The notes: a model not told the origin generated them from the letters alone. DNA of 64,000 nt from Neisseria sp. MVDL19-042950 (GCF_030504625.1 NZ_JAUKWH010000009.1:1-64000); one strand, 5' to 3'; positions 8,734-19,894 are shown, numbered from the stretch's first letter. Numbers and translations are program-made.

Positions 8734-9504
8734 ATGCTGGGAGCCACCATCGGCGACATCATCGGTTCGCGCTTTGAGTTCGCCAATCACAAACACACCG
8801 AGTTTCCGCTTTTTTCTCCCGAATGCGGTTTTACCGACGACACCGTTTGCACGGCTGCCGTGGCCGCATGGGTGCAAGCAGGCTGCCATGAAGATTTTGC
8901 ACCGGTTATGCAGGCTTGGTGCCGCCGTTATCCCAATCCGAGAGGCTCTTACGGAGCATCGTTCAAAAAATGGATTGCCCAAGAAAACCCCCAGCCTTAC
9001 GGAAGCTGGGGCAACGGCTCGGCCATGCGCGTATCGGCGGTGGGCTGGTCGTTCGACACTTTGGACGAAACCTTGCAATACGCCCGAATATCCGCCGAAA
9101 TCAGCCACAACCACCCCGAAGGCATCAAAGGCGCGCAGGCAGTGGCCGCCGCTATTTTTTGGGCAAGAACCGGCAAAAACAAAGCCTTTATCCGCCAAGC
9201 CGTTGCAGACCGCTTCGATTACGACTTAACCCTATCCTGCGACGAAATCCGACCGGCCTATACTTTTGATTCAAGCTGTGCGGGATCGGTGCCGCAAGCA
9301 ATTACCGCCTTTTTAGAAAGCGGCAGTTTCGAGCATGCCGTCCGTTTGGCCGTATCGCTGGGCGGAGACAGCGACACCCTCGCCGCCATTGCGGGCAGCA
9401 TCGCCGAAGCCTATTACCGCCACATTCCCGAAGCCATCAAGCGGCAGGCATTCACCATTCTGCCAAACGATATTGCCGAAGTATTATTGCGGATTCCAAC
9501 CTGA
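8734..9504 (+). CDS. ADP-ribosylglycohydrolase family protein
   Basis: A 256-residue protein of the DraG/ARH family, which removes ADP-ribose from proteins or metabolites using two metal ions. The N-terminal MLGATIGDIIGSRFE and the DD of GFTDDTV (about residue 32) give the first metal ligands; LGGDSDTLAAIAGSIAEA near residue 210 gives the second cluster. Both metal motifs look intact. The substrate cannot be told from sequence. It is flanked by DUS hairpins, so it is probably transcribed alone. It lies about 6 kb from an ADP-ribosyltransferase-like Rhs tip; a functional link is only a speculation. Confidence 0.9.
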   Translation: MLGATIGDIIGSRFEFANHKHTEFPLFSPECGFTDDTVCTAAVAAWVQAGCHEDFAPVMQAWCRRYPNPRGSYGASFKKWIAQENPQPYGSWGNGSAMRVSAVGWSFDTLDETLQYARISAEISHNHPEGIKGAQAVAAAIFWARTGKNKAFIRQAVADRFDYDLTLSCDEIRPAYTFDSSCAGSVPQAITAFLESGSFEHAVRLAVSLGGDSDTLAAIAGSIAEAYYRHIPEAIKRQAFTILPNDIAEVLLRIPT

Positions 9505-9506
9505 AG

Positions 9507-9540
9507 AGGCCGTCTGAAAACCCACTTTTTCAGACGGCCT
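9507..9540. terminator. DUS hairpin
   Basis: Inverted DUS pair with an eight-base loop, between the ADP-ribosylglycohydrolase stop and a TATAAT element at 9545. Confidence 0.65.
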
Positions 9541-9587
9541 AAGCTATAATGCACGGCATCCCGACACACACGCCGAGAGATTTTTCC

Positions 9588-10682
9588 ATGAATCCCCAAA
9601 CCCTTCCCGACACCCGCCCTTACCCTACCGACCCCGTTAAAAACAGCCTGCTGCTCTACGCTTCGCAAATCGCGCAAAACACCTCGGTCGCACAACGCAA
9701 ACTCGCCACCGAATCGCTGCAAGCCGAAATCCATACCATGCTGCAGCAAAACCATTACCTCAGCCTTTCCGTCGCCATGAGCATGACTCCCGATGCCGCC
9801 TCCTACCGCGCGCTTTTCGACGGTTTGGACACCACTTTGCAGGCCAAAACCGAGCACGAAGTGCAATGGTTTGCGATACCCGTGGTGCTGGTGGCCGGCT
9901 GCAACCAATCTCAAACACTGCCGCTGAACACCCCGTCGGTAGAACTGTGCGCCCGTATGGCCGACTACCCGCATTTACGCCCGCTGATTCAGGCTGTCTG
10001 GCTGCCGAAGCTGGTGCGCGCCTCCGATTTGGCTGCCGTTAACGCCGGCCAATGGTTTGCAGCGAAACAAAATATCGAAGCCGCACAAAACTTTGCCGCC
10101 CTACTGCCGCAAGCCGATTTGGATATTCCCGCCGGACAGTCCGTGCATGTCGTTTTTGCCCTCGGTTACGGTGCTCAAAGCCTTCAGGCCGTCTTAAACC
10201 AAAACTTGCGCGATGCCGCCTTGCCCCTGATGCAGGTATGGCAGGAAAGTTTAACGCAGCAAGGGCTGACCTTGTTTACCAATCCGCTTTCCCCCGACAC
10301 CCCGCTGCACGCACTCGCCGAAGGCAGCCATATGCGCCTGCGGATGGCACTGGACGTATTCGCCGCCAACGCCATACGCGCCATACGCCTGCAAAGTCCG
10401 CGCGTGGGCGTGGTTATGGCTTCGCAGCAAGGCGGAAAACTATTGTTCGGCTTTAACGCCACCGACAGCGCGTTCGAACTGATGCCGCAAGTGTTCGCTT
10501 GGCCGCTGTCGCCAGCCGAACGCATCGAAACCGTGCAGCAAAACTTTTTGGATCTGATGGTCGAATGCCAAGTCGAAAACATCCGCCTGCTCCACGATGC
10601 CCTACCCGAACAGGAAGAGTTGCCCAATTACGCCCAAGCCCTCAACCTGCCCGGCCACAACCCGTTGTTTGCGGAGCAATAA
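9588..10682 (+). CDS. Conserved hypothetical protein, unrecognised
   Basis: A 364-residue soluble protein with no signal peptide or membrane segment and no motif I recognise. It is Leu/Ala-rich and probably mostly helical, with patches such as VVFALGYGAQSL and QGGKLLFGFNATDSAFELMPQVFAW. I choose the ATG at 9588 over 9549 because TATAAT at 9545-9550 looks like a -10 box overlapping the longer start, and GAGAG lies nine bases before 9588. It is followed five bases later by the phosphatase gene, so the two are probably co-transcribed. Codon use is like the housekeeping neighbours, so it is likely a core neisserial gene. Confidence 0.75.
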   Translation: MNPQTLPDTRPYPTDPVKNSLLLYASQIAQNTSVAQRKLATESLQAEIHTMLQQNHYLSLSVAMSMTPDAASYRALFDGLDTTLQAKTEHEVQWFAIPVVLVAGCNQSQTLPLNTPSVELCARMADYPHLRPLIQAVWLPKLVRASDLAAVNAGQWFAAKQNIEAAQNFAALLPQADLDIPAGQSVHVVFALGYGAQSLQAVLNQNLRDAALPLMQVWQESLTQQGLTLFTNPLSPDTPLHALAEGSHMRLRMALDVFAANAIRAIRLQSPRVGVVMASQQGGKLLFGFNATDSAFELMPQVFAWPLSPAERIETVQQNFLDLMVECQVENIRLLHDALPEQEELPNYAQALNLPGHNPLFAEQ

Positions 10683-10686
10683 TCAC

Positions 10687-11154
10687 ATGACCGCCTACCG
10701 TATCCTTTTCGTCTGCCTCGGCAACATCTGCCGCTCGCCGATGGCCGAATATGTTTTGCGCCACCATGCGCGGCAAGCCGGTGTGGAGCTGCGTATCGCC
10801 GTTTCCAGCTCGGGCACTTCGGGCTGGCACAACGGCGAAAACATGCACCAAGGCACACGCGAAAAGCTGGCTCAGCACGGCATCGACCATTCGGGATTCA
10901 CCAGCAGCCAAGTCCGGCCCGGCGATGACGAACATTATGATTTTCTGATTGCGATGGATGACGACAACCTTGCCGAACTGGAACGCATGTTCGGCCGCCG
11001 GCCCGAAAAAATCTTCAAACTTACCGATTTAATCCCGTCCGGCGGCTACAACCATGTGCCCGACCCGTGGTACACCGGCGATTTCGACGAAACTTTCCGG
11101 CTCGTATCGGAAGGCAGCCGCGCATTGCTGAAAAAATTGGGCTTGGCGGAATAA
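10687..11154 (+). CDS. Low-molecular-weight protein-tyrosine phosphatase
   Basis: A 155-residue cytoplasmic phosphatase. The P-loop CLGNICRSPMAE (C-x5-R-S) is at residues 10-21, and the general-acid Asp is in DPWYTGDF near residue 121. Length and motif order match the eukaryote-like LMW-PTP class. There is no neighbouring tyrosine kinase or capsule/exopolysaccharide cluster, so it is not obviously the Wzb type and its substrates are unknown. It starts five bases after the upstream unknown gene and ends at a bidirectional DUS hairpin. Confidence 0.92.
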   Translation: MTAYRILFVCLGNICRSPMAEYVLRHHARQAGVELRIAVSSSGTSGWHNGENMHQGTREKLAQHGIDHSGFTSSQVRPGDDEHYDFLIAMDDDNLAELERMFGRRPEKIFKLTDLIPSGGYNHVPDPWYTGDFDETFRLVSEGSRALLKKLGLAE

Positions 11155-11195
11155 CTCGGCCGCAAACAGCCGAACAAACCCGCAAGCCTATGAAA

Positions 11196-11225
11196 GAGGC
11201 CGTCTGAAACTTTTCAGACGGCCTC
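11196..11225. terminator. Bidirectional DUS terminator
   Basis: Inverted DUS pair between the convergent phosphatase gene and the lipoprotein gene; it can serve both. Confidence 0.7.
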
Positions 11226-11251
11226 TGATTCAAGATTTGCCGGCAACCGGA

Positions 11252-11821
11252 TTATTTTTTAGCCGGTGCTTTCTTAGCGGCAGGCTTGTTCAATTTCGCG
11301 GTGGCCGCTTTATCCAATACGCAGTATTTGGTAACGATTTGAGAAACTTGGGTCGGCTTGCCGTTTACCGTTTCAATACCTTCCTGAGTCAGCATATTGC
11401 CGTCCACTTTATCCACATTGGCGGCGTCGGCTTTACCGGCGGACCAAGTGATGCCGTTGGCGGTAAACACGTTGCCGTCATTGTTGCCGATAATGCGGAA
11501 CAGGCCGGGAGACAGTTTGTTTTGGTATTTCACTTGGGCAACCACGACTTCGCTGCCTTTGAAACCGTACATCACAGTCAGCGGATTCTGCCCTTTGCTG
11601 CCGCATTTGTAAGCTACTTCTTTCTTAGCGTCGATAGAATCGACCCGAACCGTTTCAGGAGCTTGGCGCTGCGGTGCCGCTTGTGGTTGGACGGCAGGCG
11701 CGGGAGCGGGAGCAGGTTGTTCTTTGGGTTTGTCTTTTTTACCGAAACTGAAACTGCCGCAGGCGGTCAGCGCGGTCATCAAAACAACAGCAGGAACGAT
11801 AGTTTTAAAATCCACTTTCAT
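11252..11821 (-). CDS. Lipoprotein with MliC/adhesin-complex-protein-like domain
   Basis: A 189-residue lipoprotein: signal peptide with lipobox LTAC (Cys at 21), a Pro/Ala/Gln linker to about residue 55, then a domain starting VAYKCGSKGQNPLTVMYGF, an ITWSAGKADAANV stretch and a YCV near residue 170, and a Lys/Ala-rich tail. The early YxC, the LxVxYGF strand and the late Cys fit the fold of C-type lysozyme inhibitors (MliC) and the neisserial adhesin complex protein, which also inhibits lysozyme. This match is by pattern, not alignment, and the inhibitor Ser/Lys residues cannot be confirmed by eye. It is transcribed alone from the 11822-12227 gap. Confidence 0.7.
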   Translation of the reverse strand: MKVDFKTIVPAVVLMTALTACGSFSFGKKDKPKEQPAPAPAPAVQPQAAPQRQAPETVRVDSIDAKKEVAYKCGSKGQNPLTVMYGFKGSEVVVAQVKYQNKLSPGLFRIIGNNDGNVFTANGITWSAGKADAANVDKVDGNMLTQEGIETVNGKPTQVSQIVTKYCVLDKAATAKLNKPAAKKAPAKK

Positions 11822-12227
11822 AGTTACTCCGTTTTTATTAGGTAATCATCAATGTGCAAAAAAGCACAGACTGTATATAGGCAACGGTAACAGAGAAAAA
11901 GTTCCTTGTCTCGGCTCAAGCCCGCGCCCGCAGCGCACAAGCGCGGCCGATTAATTCCAATTACACTTGCTTATTCCAACATACTGTTGATTTCAATCAT
12001 TTTTATGCCGTATGAAAAAGCAATTCAAATCAGGTAAAGTTTTTTATGCCGCATCAAACAAATGATATCCGGCCGTTTTATCCGCTTTCGCAAACCGTAT
12101 TTCCAAGCGGCCGCCCAAATCCGTATCTTTCCGGCCTTCGCCGATGCCCGAAGGCTCATCGAACTTTTCAGACGGCCTTTGGCAATTTCTTTTATAATCC
12201 GTGCTTTCTTCCTTCACCCACATCATC
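11822..12227. other. Intergenic region between divergent genes
   Basis: About 400 bases separating the lipoprotein gene (minus) and serB (plus). It contains one lone DUS (complement at 12167-12178), a TATAAT at 12193-12198 that may be the serB -10 box, and no ORF I would support. Confidence 0.5.
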
Positions 12228-13064
<837 letters not shown>

Positions 13065-13172
13065 CGTCGAGGCCGTCTGAAAAACCAGTCTGCTTACTCT
13101 AGTGGCACTTCGTCGCTCTGCTGCTTCCACCCCGCCGCATTGTGCCGCTTTTGCCGGCCGTTTTGCACAGAG

Positions 13173-14327
13173 CTACTCTTCTCGCGCCCGCTCAATCATC
13201 ACCTCGCGCAAAGCATCTAAACCCAAACTTTCGGTTACCGAAACATTCACCGCCACCGCCCTGCCCTGCGTATCGCGCAAAATACCGGCGGGGCGTTTGT
13301 TGTCGGGCAGCAGATCGATTTTGTTGTACACAACCAGTTGCGGCACTTCATGCGCGCCGATTTCTTCCAGCACGGTATTCACATCATCCATCTGCCTCTC
13401 GAAATCGGGATGGCTGGCATCAACCACATGCAGCAGCACGTCGGCCAGCGCGGTTTCTTCCAAAGTGGCCGAAAATGCAGACACCAGCTTGTGCGGCAAA
13501 TCGCGCACGAAGCCGACGGTGTCGGTTAGGATAACCGTGGCTTCGGGCGACAGATACAGGCGGCGGGCGGTGGTGTCGAGCGTGGCGAACAGTTGGTCTT
13601 TCGCCAGCACGTCGGCTTTGGTTAAACGGTTGAACAGGCTGGATTTTCCCGCATTGGTATAGCCGACCAGCGCAAAGGTTTTGATGCTGCCCTGCATCCG
13701 CGATTTGCGGCGGGTGGCACGCTGTTTCTGCACGTTTTGCAGTTGCCTTTTCAAGGCGGTGATTTTTTGGTTGATCAAACGGCGGTCGGTTTCGAGCTGG
13801 GTTTCGCCCGGGCCTTTCAAACCGATACCGCCTTTTTGGCTTTGCATGTGTCCGTAACCGCGCACCAACCGCCCGCTTAAGTGGTTGAGCTGCGCCAACT
13901 CCACTTGCAGCTTACCTTCTTGCGATTGTGCGCGTTTGGCGAAAATCGCCAAAATCAGCCCTACGCGGTCAAGCACGCGGCATTGCAAAACACGCTCCAA
14001 ATTACGCTCCTGTGTCGGCGTCAGCTCGTGGTTGAACACCACCAGTTCGATGTCGTGCCGCTGCACAACTTCCGCCAACTCTTCAGCCTTACCCGTGCCG
14101 ACAAAAAGCGCAGTATGGGCTTTGTCGCGCTTAGTCGTTTCGGTGCACACCAAATCGCCGCCCGCCGCACACACCAAGTCTGCCGCTTCGGCTAAGGCCG
14201 TCTGAAAACCCTGTTCGCGCAATTCGTTGGCACCGGAATAGTCCGCATTCAACATCACGCCCACCAGCATCACGCGCTCCGGTTTTTCAAGGGATTTGTC
14301 GATTTGAAACAGGGTGGGTTTACTCAC
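13173..14327 (-). CDS. hflX: Ribosome-associated GTPase HflX
   Basis: A 384-residue GTPase that binds the 50S subunit and splits stalled ribosomes under stress. The N-terminal HflX domain (to about residue 190) has the conserved LFVGTGKAEEL and VFNHELTPTQERNLE patches and GYGHMQSQKGGIGLKGPGETQLE. The G domain shows G1 GYTNAGKSSLFN, G3 DTVGFVRDLPH and G4 NKID. The C-terminus ends shortly after the G domain, as in the shorter bacterial forms. Upstream, no hfq is seen; the gene appears to stand alone after a lone DUS. Confidence 0.95.
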   Translation of the reverse strand: MSKPTLFQIDKSLEKPERVMLVGVMLNADYSGANELREQGFQTALAEAADLVCAAGGDLVCTETTKRDKAHTALFVGTGKAEELAEVVQRHDIELVVFNHELTPTQERNLERVLQCRVLDRVGLILAIFAKRAQSQEGKLQVELAQLNHLSGRLVRGYGHMQSQKGGIGLKGPGETQLETDRRLINQKITALKRQLQNVQKQRATRRKSRMQGSIKTFALVGYTNAGKSSLFNRLTKADVLAKDQLFATLDTTARRLYLSPEATVILTDTVGFVRDLPHKLVSAFSATLEETALADVLLHVVDASHPDFERQMDDVNTVLEEIGAHEVPQLVVYNKIDLLPDNKRPAGILRDTQGRAVAVNVSVTESLGLDALREVMIERAREE

Positions 14328-14420
14328 GCTTCACGCTCCGTTTAGGGGAAAATTTTTCAGACGGCCTCTGTGGGTTTGCCATGTTGCCAAGATGATGGTT
14401 TGCTGCGGTTTCAGCTTTTT

Positions 14421-15194
14421 TCACACCGTCTTGGACACTTTGTTAAACAGCCGGTAGAAGTTTTCGGTGGTGATTTCAGCAATATGCTCCACCGAATCGC
14501 CGCGCAGTTTCGCTACGAATTCGGCAGTATAACGCACATAAGCCGGCTCGTTCGGCTTGCCGCGCTTGGGCACGGGAGCGAGAAACGGCGCGTCGGTTTC
14601 CACCAAAATCCGGTCGGCAGGCACATATTTGGCGGCTTCCTGAATATCGACGGCATTTTTAAAGGTAACGATGCCGGAAAACGAAATATAAAAGCCCAAA
14701 TCCAACGCGGCTTTGGCCACTTCCACATTCTCGGTAAAACAATGGATTACCCCGGCATGCGCCTGATGTTCGCGCAGCATCCGCATGGTATCCGCCGCCG
14801 CTTCGCGGGTATGCACCACCAACGGCAGCTCGCTTTGGTTGGCCGCTGCGATGTGGTCGGCAAACCGTTGGTGCTGCCAGCCCAAGTCGCCTTTGCACCA
14901 ATAGTAATCCAAGCCCGTTTCGCCGATGCCCACCACTTTCGGATGTTTCGCATGCTCCACCAACTCGGCAACGGTAAATTCCGGCGTGTCTTTGTCGTCG
15001 GGATGAATGCCTACCGTGGCGAAAATATGTTCGTGCGCCTCGGCCAGCGCCAACACTTCGGTAAACGTTTGTTTGCTCACGCTGATGGCCAGCGCCTGCT
15101 TCACGTCGTTTTCCTTCATATTGGCAAACACTTCGGGCAGGCGGCTGCTAAGACCGTCGAAATTCAGATGGCAATGGGAGTCGATTAAGTGCAT
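14421..15194 (-). CDS. TatD-family metal-dependent hydrolase (YcfH-like)
   Basis: A 257-residue amidohydrolase-fold enzyme. It starts MHLIDSHCHLNF (metal HxH at residues 7-9), and has VGIGETGLDYYW (metal Glu), LVVHTREA, VIHCFTE and ETDAPFLAPVP near residue 205. These are the TatD/YcfH metal and active-site motifs; members have DNase or D-aminoacyl-tRNA deacylase activity, and the precise substrate here is not known. It lies upstream of hflX on the same strand and downstream of pilZ across a DUS hairpin. Confidence 0.93.
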   Translation of the reverse strand: MHLIDSHCHLNFDGLSSRLPEVFANMKENDVKQALAISVSKQTFTEVLALAEAHEHIFATVGIHPDDKDTPEFTVAELVEHAKHPKVVGIGETGLDYYWCKGDLGWQHQRFADHIAAANQSELPLVVHTREAAADTMRMLREHQAHAGVIHCFTENVEVAKAALDLGFYISFSGIVTFKNAVDIQEAAKYVPADRILVETDAPFLAPVPKRGKPNEPAYVRYTAEFVAKLRGDSVEHIAEITTENFYRLFNKVSKTV

Positions 15195-15230
15195 GATAAA
15201 TTAAGGTTTTTAATCAAATAATATTTAAAC

Positions 15231-15262
15231 AGGCCGTCTGAAAGCACACGTTCAGACGGCCT
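15231..15262. terminator. DUS hairpin between pilZ and tatD-like gene
   Basis: Inverted DUS pair with an eight-base loop; likely terminates the holB-pilZ unit. Confidence 0.6.
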
Positions 15263-15356
15263 GTTCTGGTTTTACTGTGATGAAACCGGCAATGCCCAAG
15301 CTGTCGAAAAGTTCCCCTTTAAATACAAGCGTTTCAGACAACCCGGGCATTGTTCT

Positions 15357-15713
15357 TTACAGCGTAAATGTTACGCGGTCGCTTCGCAGGCTGCTGCCAA
15401 GCTCGCCTTCGATCAGTTTTTTGGTTTGCGTGCAGATTTCATCATCGCTGAATGCCAAACCCACTCCTTTGGGGCGTTGCGTAGAAGTACGCGCGGGATT
15501 AATCCACGCTACTTGGGTGCGCAAGAATTTTTTGCCCGGGTGGTCGGTCAGCTCCAGCGCCAACAACACTTCGTCGCCAAGCGAGAAAATGTCGTCGGTG
15601 GGCACAAACAGACCTCCATGCTCAAGAAACGGCATGTAGCTGTTGTAAAGCGCCACTTTTTCTTTTAGCTGCAAGGCCATCATTCTGCCCGGCAGGTCTT
15701 TTGCGATATCCAT
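15357..15713 (-). CDS. pilZ: Type IV pilus PilZ protein
   Basis: A 118-residue single-domain PilZ protein. In Neisseria and Pseudomonas this class is needed for type IV pilus assembly or twitching and acts with PilB and other partners at the inner-membrane motor. It lies directly downstream of holB (11 bases), the arrangement seen in many pilus-bearing proteobacteria. The c-di-GMP motif RxxxR before the beta barrel is absent (the region reads LKEKVALYNSYMPFLEHGG), although the later GVGLAF strand is kept, so it is probably not a nucleotide receptor. Confidence 0.88.
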   Translation of the reverse strand: MDIAKDLPGRMMALQLKEKVALYNSYMPFLEHGGLFVPTDDIFSLGDEVLLALELTDHPGKKFLRTQVAWINPARTSTQRPKGVGLAFSDDEICTQTKKLIEGELGSSLRSDRVTFTL

Positions 15714-15724
15714 AGATTTCCCTT

Positions 15725-16702
15725 TTATTTATTTTGCCAAAAATTAAGATATTCGATGAGTAAGAATTCGAGCTGCATTTTAACACTCAAGGTATGGTGT
15801 CCGTAAGGGCTTAATCGATTCAGACGGCCTATTAGTGCAAATAACGTGGCAGGTGAGGTTTTTATGCCCGTTTGAACAAGCGCGGCGGCATGTTCCGGAT
15901 AATACAGCGGCGGCATATGCTGTTGCGCCAAACCCACATCCAGCAGCCATTTGTGCAGCCAGTCGAGAAAAACCGCCAGCGGCTGCTTGTGTTTGTCGAA
16001 TGCGGCGGCGTAATCGAGAATCGCCAGCAGGCGCGGGGCGGCGAGCAGGTCGAGCAGCTCTTCGCGCAAGTCGTCCAATTCAGGCGTGTGTTCGAACAGC
16101 GGCGCGCCGCCGTGAAAAGCCAGCAGCGCTTCGGTGTGCTCGGTGCCGCGTTCCTGCAAATATTGCAGGGCTTCTTCGTGCGACGGCGCGGGCAGCACCA
16201 TTTGGCGGCAGCGGCTTTTGATGGTGGGCAGCAATTTGTCGCGCGCGTGCGTTACCAGTAGAAACACCACGTTTTCAGGCGGCTCTTCCAACACTTTCAG
16301 CAAACCGTTGGCCGCCTGAAGATTCATGCTTTCGGCCGGATGCACCAACACAATCCGCCTGCCGCCGCGCACGGAAGTTAAGTGGATATTATCAACAATA
16401 TCGCGCACGGCATCGATTTTAATCTGCAACAGCTTGCGCCCCACCGCTTCGCCTTCGGGGATTTCCGGTGTCAGCTCATAAAAATCGGGGTGGCTGTTTT
16501 GCCCGAACAAATGGCACGATGGGCAAACACCGCACGGCCCGCCTGCCGCATCGGGTTGTTCGCACAGCAAGGCTTGCGCGGTGTGGCGGGCAAACGCGGT
16601 TTTGCCGGTGTTTTCCTTGCCGGTAAACAGCCATGCGTTGGGCAGGCTTTGCCGGTGCGCGGCGATTTGCTGCCATTGGGTTTGATGCCACGGATAAATC
16701 AT
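15725..16702 (-). CDS. holB: DNA polymerase III subunit delta'
   Basis: A 325-residue AAA+ clamp-loader subunit. The N-terminal domain has a Walker A-like GKENTGKTAFA (residues 23-33), a four-Cys zinc module (CEQ...CGVCPSCHLFG, about residues 49-69), and LLKVLEEPPENVVFLL (residues 136-151). The C-terminal part is the collar domain. It forms the clamp-loader complex with delta and tau/gamma to load the beta clamp at replication forks. It is the first gene of a two-gene unit with pilZ; the ATG follows an upstream region rich in DUS. Confidence 0.93.
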   Translation of the reverse strand: MIYPWHQTQWQQIAAHRQSLPNAWLFTGKENTGKTAFARHTAQALLCEQPDAAGGPCGVCPSCHLFGQNSHPDFYELTPEIPEGEAVGRKLLQIKIDAVRDIVDNIHLTSVRGGRRIVLVHPAESMNLQAANGLLKVLEEPPENVVFLLVTHARDKLLPTIKSRCRQMVLPAPSHEEALQYLQERGTEHTEALLAFHGGAPLFEHTPELDDLREELLDLLAAPRLLAILDYAAAFDKHKQPLAVFLDWLHKWLLDVGLAQQHMPPLYYPEHAAALVQTGIKTSPATLFALIGRLNRLSPYGHHTLSVKMQLEFLLIEYLNFWQNK

Positions 16703-16886
16703 GTGAACGGAGCGCGTTGAAAAAGAAAGCGGATATTATACCCAATAACCTTATCTTTCAGACGGCCATATTTCAGACGGCCTGACACGCCGGCCTGCGT
16801 TCTGCTAAAATACACGCCAAATCAACTATATTTTCAGACGGCCTCATGATTAAAGGCCGTCTGAAACCTTTTGGGCAGACCACATC

Positions 16887-17567
16887 ATGAACGACAAACC
16901 TGAAGTTACCCCCATCGACCGCCCTGTGCTGAACCCACCCGGCGGCGAGAAAAAAGTGCTGCTGCATTCCTGCTGCGCTCCCTGTTCCGGCGAAGTGATG
17001 GAAGCCATGCTCGCCAGCGGCATTGATTTCACTATCTTTTTCTACAACCCCAACATCCATCCGAAAAAAGAATACGAAATCCGCAAAAACGAAAACATCG
17101 CTTTTGCCGAGAAACACAATATTCCTTTTATCGACGCGGATTACGATGTGGACAACTGGTTCGAGCGCGCCAAAGGCATGGAAATGGATCCCGAACGCGG
17201 CCGCCGCTGCACCATGTGTTTCGACATGCGTTTCGAGCGCGCCGCCCTTTATGCCCACGAACACGGCTTTCCCGTACTCACCAGCTCTTTAGGCATCTCA
17301 CGCTGGAAAAACATGAACCAAATCAACGACTGCGGCCAACGCGCCGTCGCCCCTTACGATGATGTGGTGTATTGGGATTTTAACTGGCGCAAAGGCGGCG
17401 GCAGCGCACGCATGATCGAAATCAGCAAGCGCGAACATTTCTACCAGCAGGAATACTGCGGCTGCGCGTATTCGCTGCGCGACACCAACCATTGGCGCAA
17501 ATCGCAAGGCCGTCCGCCGATTAAAATCGGTGTGAAATATTACGGCGACGAAGAAGAAGCCGAATAA
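16887..17567 (+). CDS. queH: Epoxyqueuosine reductase QueH
   Basis: A 226-residue enzyme that reduces epoxyqueuosine to queuosine in tRNA anticodons (GUN family), the cobalamin-independent alternative to QueG. Signature motifs: [11 protein letters not shown] (adjacent Cys plus CxxC, residues 27-37), the [10 protein letters not shown] pair, [17 protein letters not shown], and a second metal/Fe-S set QEYCGCAYS near residue 192. All key Cys are present. The N-terminal 20 residues are a short extension. Two nearby DUS precede the ATG, and a DUS hairpin follows the stop; it is probably a single-gene unit divergent from holB. Confidence 0.93.
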   Translation: MNDKPEVTPIDRPVLNPPGGEKKVLLHSCCAPCSGEVMEAMLASGIDFTIFFYNPNIHPKKEYEIRKNENIAFAEKHNIPFIDADYDVDNWFERAKGMEMDPERGRRCTMCFDMRFERAALYAHEHGFPVLTSSLGISRWKNMNQINDCGQRAVAPYDDVVYWDFNWRKGGGSARMIEISKREHFYQQEYCGCAYSLRDTNHWRKSQGRPPIKIGVKYYGDEEEAE

Positions 17568-17583
17568 TGATGTTCATATAAAT

Positions 17584-17620
17584 AAAGAGGCCGTCTGAAA
17601 AAATTTCAGACGGCCTCTTT
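17584..17620. terminator. DUS hairpin after queH
   Basis: AAAGAGGCCGTCTGAAA and its complement with a T run; lies between convergent queH and groEL. Confidence 0.7.
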
Positions 17621-17756
17621 ATCTCAAACGTACAAGCAGCACATCATCACACCCAAACCAAACATACCTCGACAACCGAACAGCCATAAAAAATCCCGCA
17701 CGGTTCAACACCACGCGGGATTTTCACTTCAAGCACTCAGGCTTTCAGACGGCCTC

Positions 17757-19394
<1,638 letters not shown>

Positions 19395-19429
19395 TTAAAT
19401 TCTCCAAAAATGTTCAAAATATCTCTAAG

Positions 19430-19470
19430 AGGCCGTCTGAAAACCTTTTTATATTCTTTTCAGACGGTCT
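19430..19470. terminator. Inverted DUS pair between groES and groEL
   Basis: AGGCCGTCTGAA with an imperfect partner (TTCAGACGGTCT, one mismatch) and a 17-base loop. It sits inside the operon, so it may be an attenuator or simply an uptake site. Confidence 0.45.
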
Positions 19471-19481
19471 TCAATGCTTGA

Positions 19482-19769
19482 TTATTCAACAATACCGAAG
19501 ATGTCTTCTTCACGCATTACCAACAGCTCTTCGCCGTCGGCTTTCACGGCTTGGCCGCTGTATTTTCCGAAAATCACCTTGTCGCCAACTTTCACGTCCA
19601 GCGGACGGCGTTGACCGTCTTTACCGACTTTACCTGCGCCGACGGCAATCACTTCGCCCATATCGGGTTTTTCAGCGGCTGCGCCCGGCAATACGATACC
19701 AGAGGCGGTTTTTTCTTCAGCTTCCAAGCGTTTTACGACTACGCGGTCATGCAGAGGACGAATGGTCAT
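19482..19769 (-). CDS. groES: 10 kDa co-chaperonin GroES
   Basis: A 95-residue co-chaperonin: [16 protein letters not shown] at the start, the mobile loop [13 protein letters not shown] (residues 17-29), and [11 protein letters not shown] near residue 62. I start at the Met of MTIRPLHD (19769); the frame runs eleven codons further but those are not part of the family. It caps the GroEL ring. First gene of the groES-groEL operon. Confidence 0.97.
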   Translation of the reverse strand: MTIRPLHDRVVVKRLEAEEKTASGIVLPGAAAEKPDMGEVIAVGAGKVGKDGQRRPLDVKVGDKVIFGKYSGQAVKADGEELLVMREEDIFGIVE

Positions 19770-19865
19770 ATATAACTCCGATAAAATAATAAAAACAAGC
19801 ACCTGTAAACAGGCATATCAAATAAAATCACCGCCGCATCCGCGCGGTGTAAGTTAACGCAATCC

Positions 19866-19894
19866 AACATAAGGCTACAAACAGCAAATTCAAG
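19866..19894 (-). promoter_or_regulatory. Sigma-32-like promoter for groES-groEL
   Basis: On the minus strand, CTTGAAT (19888-19894) and CTTATGTT (19866-19873) are separated by 14 bases. This matches the heat-shock consensus CTTGAAA - 13-15 bases - CCCCATnT at the -35 element and at the AT-T core of -10. It lies about 100 bases before the groES ATG. The absence of CIRCE supports sigma-32 rather than HrcA control. Confidence 0.55.

Noticed and set aside
12046..12058. TGCCGCATCAAAC shared in inverted form with 26466-26478
   Set aside because: Only 13 bases and no further likeness around it; probably chance.
14370..15188. Plus-strand 272-codon ORF opposite the tatD-like gene
   Set aside because: Antisense shadow; all family motifs are on the minus strand.
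16773..17264. Minus-strand 163-codon ORF opposite queH
   Set aside because: Frame is a shadow of queH with its conserved Cys motifs on the other strand; no ribosome site.
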